Source: Brachycybe producta (Eukaryota; Arthropoda; Diplopoda; Playtdesmida; Andrognathidae). Taken from it: 64,000 nucleotides of DNA. This document shows positions 61,701 to 64,000 of this stretch, in pieces. The stretch is taken from NCBI GenBank assembly GCA_036925085.1, contig JAUPFP010000074.1:696441-760440 (forward strand), in the 5' to 3' direction. The notes under the pieces were generated by a model, which ran no database searches, had not been told where the DNA came from, and was given only the letters and a program-made list of their open reading frames with translations. The stretch's first letter is position 1. Each line of letters starts with the position of its first letter. The translations under genes were made by a program, and so were the position numbers.

Positions 61701-64000
61701 ACTTCGACTTCTTCGACTTCGACTTCGACTTCGACTCTTCGACTTCTTCGACTTCGACTTCTTCGACTTCGACTTCTTCGACTTCGACTTCTTCGACTTC
61801 GACTTCTTCGACTTCGACTTCTTCGACTTCGACTTCTTCGACTTCGACTTCTTCGACTTTCGACTTCGACTTCTTCGACTTCGACTTCGATTCGACTTCG
61901 ACTCTTCGACTTCGACTTCTTCGACTTCGACTTCTTCGACTTCGACTTCTTCGACTTCTTCGACTTCGACTTCTTCGACTTCTTCGACTTCGACTTCGAC
62001 TTCTTCGACTTCGACTTCTTCGACTTCGACTTCTTCGACTTCGACTTCTTCGACTTCGACTTCTTCGACTTCGACTTCGACTTCTTCGACTTCGACTTCT
62101 TCGACTTCGACTTCTTCGACTTCGACTTCTTCGACTTCTTCGACTTGACTTCTTCGACTCGACTTCTTCGACTTCGACTTCTTCGACTTCGACTTCTTCG
62201 ACTTCGACTTCTTCGACTTCGACTTCTTCGACTTCGACTTCTTCGACTTCGACTTCTTCGACTTCGACTTCTTCGACTTCGACTTCTTCGACTTCGACTT
62301 CTTCGACTTCGACTTCTTCGACTTCGACTTCTTCGACTTCGACTTCTTGACTTCGACTTCTTCTTCGACTTCGACTTCTTCGACTTCGACTTCTTCGACT
62401 TCGACTTCTTCGACTTCTTCGACTTCGACTTCGACTTCTTCGACTTCGACTTCTTCGACTTCGACTTCGACTTCTTCGACTTCGACTTCTTCGACTACTT
62501 CGACTTCGACTTCTTCGACTTCGGACTTCGACTTCTTCGACTTCGACTTCTCGACTTCGACTTCGACTTATTCGACTTCGATCTTCGACTTCGACTTCGA
62601 CTCTTCGACTTCGACTTCTTCGTCTTCGACTCGACTTCGACTTCTTCGACTTCTTCTGACTATTCGACTTCGACTTCGACTTGACTTCTTCGACTTCGAC
62701 TTCGACTTCTTCGACTTCGACTTCTTCGACTTCGACTTCGACTTCTTCGACTTCGACTTCGACTTCTTCGACTTCGACTTCTTCGACTTCGACTTCGACT
62801 TCTTCGACTTCGACTTCTTCGACTTCGAATTCTTCGACTTCTTCGACTTCGATCTTCGACTTCTTCGACTTCGACTTCTTCGACTTCGAATCTTCGACTT
62901 CTTCGACTTCGACTTCTTCGACTACTTCGACTTCGCTTCTTCGACTTCGACTTCGACTTCGACTTCTTCGACTTCGACTTCTTCGACTTCGACTTCTTCG
63001 ACTTCTTCGACTTCGACTTCGACTTCGACTTCTGACTTCTTCGACTTCGACTTCTTCGACTTCGACTTCTTCGACTTCGAATTTTTCGACTACTTCGACT
63101 ACTTCGACTTCTTCGACTTCTTCGACTTCGACTACTTCGACTTCTTCGACTCGACTTCGACTTCGACTTCGACTTCGACTTCTTCGACTACTTCGACTTC
63201 GACTACTTCGACTTCGACTTCGACTTCTTCGACTTCTGTCGACTTCGACTTCGTCAGACTTCGACTTCTTCGTAGCTTCGACTTCTTCGGACTTTCTTCG
63301 ACTTCCGACTTCTTCGACTTCGACTTCTTCGACTTCGACTATTCGACTTCGACTTCTTCGACTTCGATTCTCTTCGACTTCGACTTCTTCGACTTCGACT
63401 TCTTCGACTTCGACTTCTTCTTCGACTTCGACTTCTTCGACTTCGACTTCTTCGACTTCGACTTCTTCGACTTCGACTTCTTCGACTTCGACTTCTTCGA
63501 TTTTCGACTTCTTCGACTTCGACTTCGACTTCGACTTCTTCGACTTCGACTTCGACTTCTTCGACTTCGACTTCTTCGACTTCGACTTCGACTTCGTCTC
63601 TTCTTCGACTTCGACTTCGATTCTTCGACTTCGACTTCGAATTCTCGACTTCTTCGACTTCTTCGACTACGACTTCGACTTCTTCGACTACTTAGACTTC
63701 TTCGACTACTTCGACTTCGACTACTCGACTTCTCGACTTCAATTCTTCGATTTCTTCGACTTCTTCGACTTCGAATTCTTCGACTTCTTCGACTTCGAAT
63801 TCTTCGACTTCTTCGACTTCGTTCGACTCTTCGACTTCGACTTCTTCGACTACTTAGACTTCTTCGACTACTTCGACTTCTTCGACTTCGGAATTCTTCG
63901 ACTTCTTCGACTACTTCAACTTCGACTTCTTCGACTTCGACTTCGACTTCTTCGACTTCGACTTCTTCGACTTCGACTTCTTCGACTTCGACTTCTTCGA
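58774..64000. other. Indel-rich tail, probable low-quality consensus
   Basis: Up to about 58,773 this copy matches its partner without length change. From an extra T at 58,774 onward, indels become frequent: short words near 59,108 and 59,120, missing bases at 59.45-59.63 kb, extra bases near 59,795, and scrambled stretches near 60.43, 60.75, 62.65 and 63.24-63.30 kb. The sum by 63,917 is -11 bp against the 19,664 offset. The abrupt onset and mainly deletion-type errors fit a contig end supported by few or noisy reads. Frames, words and repeat sizes in this part should not be trusted. Confidence 0.85.

Larger units (their letters stand above)
1..64000. repeat. Two-word satellite array (TTCGAC / TTCTTCGAC)
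   Basis: The whole window parses into 6-bp TTCGAC and 9-bp TTCTTCGAC words plus a small set of point variants. The dominant 15-bp combination has 7 G+C in 15 (about 47%) and is strand-biased: T exceeds A and C exceeds G, so the + strand is about 73% pyrimidine. Every normal word carries one TCGA, hence one CpG and one TaqI site every 6 or 9 bp. No unique sequence interrupts the array and both window edges are inside it. Known biology: tandem arrays on this scale with higher-order structure are typical of eukaryotic heterochromatin. Species and chromosomal location cannot be read from the sequence. I do not recognise it as a named satellite family. Confidence 0.98.
50000..64000. repeat. Long duplication, copy 2 (partner 30.35-44.29 kb)
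   Basis: From about 50.03 kb the marker words of 30.38-44.27 kb return in the same order and nearly the same positions. Between 51.3 and 58.77 kb every marker I compared lies at exactly +19,664 bp, including rare ones such as the two extra-C sites (54,452 and 54,471), TGCGTC (53,487) and TTCAAC (53,222). After 58,774 the same order continues but with many small indels; the TACTTCAAC word at 63,917 matches 44,264 at +19,653. The copy runs off the right edge. Confidence 0.92.

Noticed and set aside
60800-63300. New restriction-like or palindromic motifs (GTCGAC near 60,808 and 63,238) as functional sites
   Set aside because: They occur only in the indel-rich tail and are absent from the clean partner, so they are most likely consensus errors.
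1-64000. CRISPR array
   Set aside because: There are no unique spacers between repeats, the units are 6 and 9 bp and contiguous, and no cas-like gene is present.
1-64000. Telomeric repeat
   Set aside because: No TTAGGG, TTAGG, TTTAGGG or similar G-rich telomere unit was seen. TACTTAGAC contains TTAG but is an isolated variant of the L word.
1-64000. Heat-shock-element-like satellite (alternating TTC and GAA)
   Set aside because: A heat-shock element needs TTC and GAA inverted with two-base gaps. Here TTC triplets repeat in the same direction, and in TTCGAATTC words the inverted triplets abut without the gap.
1-64000. GAA/TTC triplet expansion forming triplex DNA
   Set aside because: TTC is repeated only twice, rarely three times, before GAC. 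The G and A in every word break the pure purine-pyrimidine tract needed for a long triplex.
1-64000. UUCG tetraloop hairpins in the RNA
   Set aside because: UUCG is present in every word, but the flanking bases C and A do not close a C(UUCG)G stem and the arms are not complementary.
1-64000. tRNA, rRNA or other structured RNA genes
   Set aside because: No stretch departs from the satellite words long enough to hold one.

Overview
The window holds no gene that I can support. From base 1 to base 64,000 it is one uninterrupted satellite array built almost entirely from two short words on the + strand: S = TTCGAC (6 bp) and L = TTCTTCGAC (9 bp). The commonest arrangement alternates S and L, giving a 15-bp unit (TTCGACTTCTTCGAC). 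Both edges lie inside the repeat, so the true array is longer than 64 kb. I see no mobile element, RNA gene, CRISPR array, telomere repeat or unique-sequence island. An array of this size and hierarchy points to a eukaryotic genome (heterochromatin, pericentromere or subtelomere). Nothing in the sequence identifies the species.

The long open frames are by-products of the repeat. Neither word contains a stop codon in any of the six frames, and both lengths are multiples of three, so frames stay open for kilobases and read as two- or three-letter peptides (F/D, S/T, R/L forward; E/V, K/S, R/S reverse). I found no ATG on the + strand and only five on the - strand. Stops come from rare variant words, mainly TACTTAGAC.

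Variant words (TACGAC, TACTTCGAC, TACTTAGAC, GAATTC, GAACTC, GAATTG, GAATTA, TGCGTC, TTTGAC, TTCAAC) act as bar codes and reveal higher-order repeats. Layout: (1) 1-13.8 kb, a family marked by GAATTG and by five-fold TACTTAGAC clusters, with a 5.4-kb segment present twice at a 7,145-bp offset; (2) 13.8-28.3 kb, in which 16.07-19.28 kb recurs at 24.95-28.28 kb, separated by shorter repeats and by the first copy of a distinctive module M; (3) 28.3-44.3 kb, tandem repeats of about 1.1 to 4.3 kb, each closed by the same boundary module; (4) 44.3-50 kb, a private domain with TACTTAGAC changed to TGCTTAGAC and a tandem duplication of about 1.85 kb; (5) 50-64 kb, a second copy of 30.35-44.3 kb at an offset of exactly 19,664 bp over most of its length.

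From about 58,774 to the end the second copy suddenly fills with one- to few-base indels that the first copy lacks. This looks like unpolished long-read consensus rather than biology. A smaller patch of the same kind lies at 10.41-10.89 kb. The most useful biological observations are the nested hierarchy with a 15-bp mutation quantum, the extreme density of CpG (all in TCGA) with few deaminated words, and the shared single-base indels that trace ancestry between module copies.
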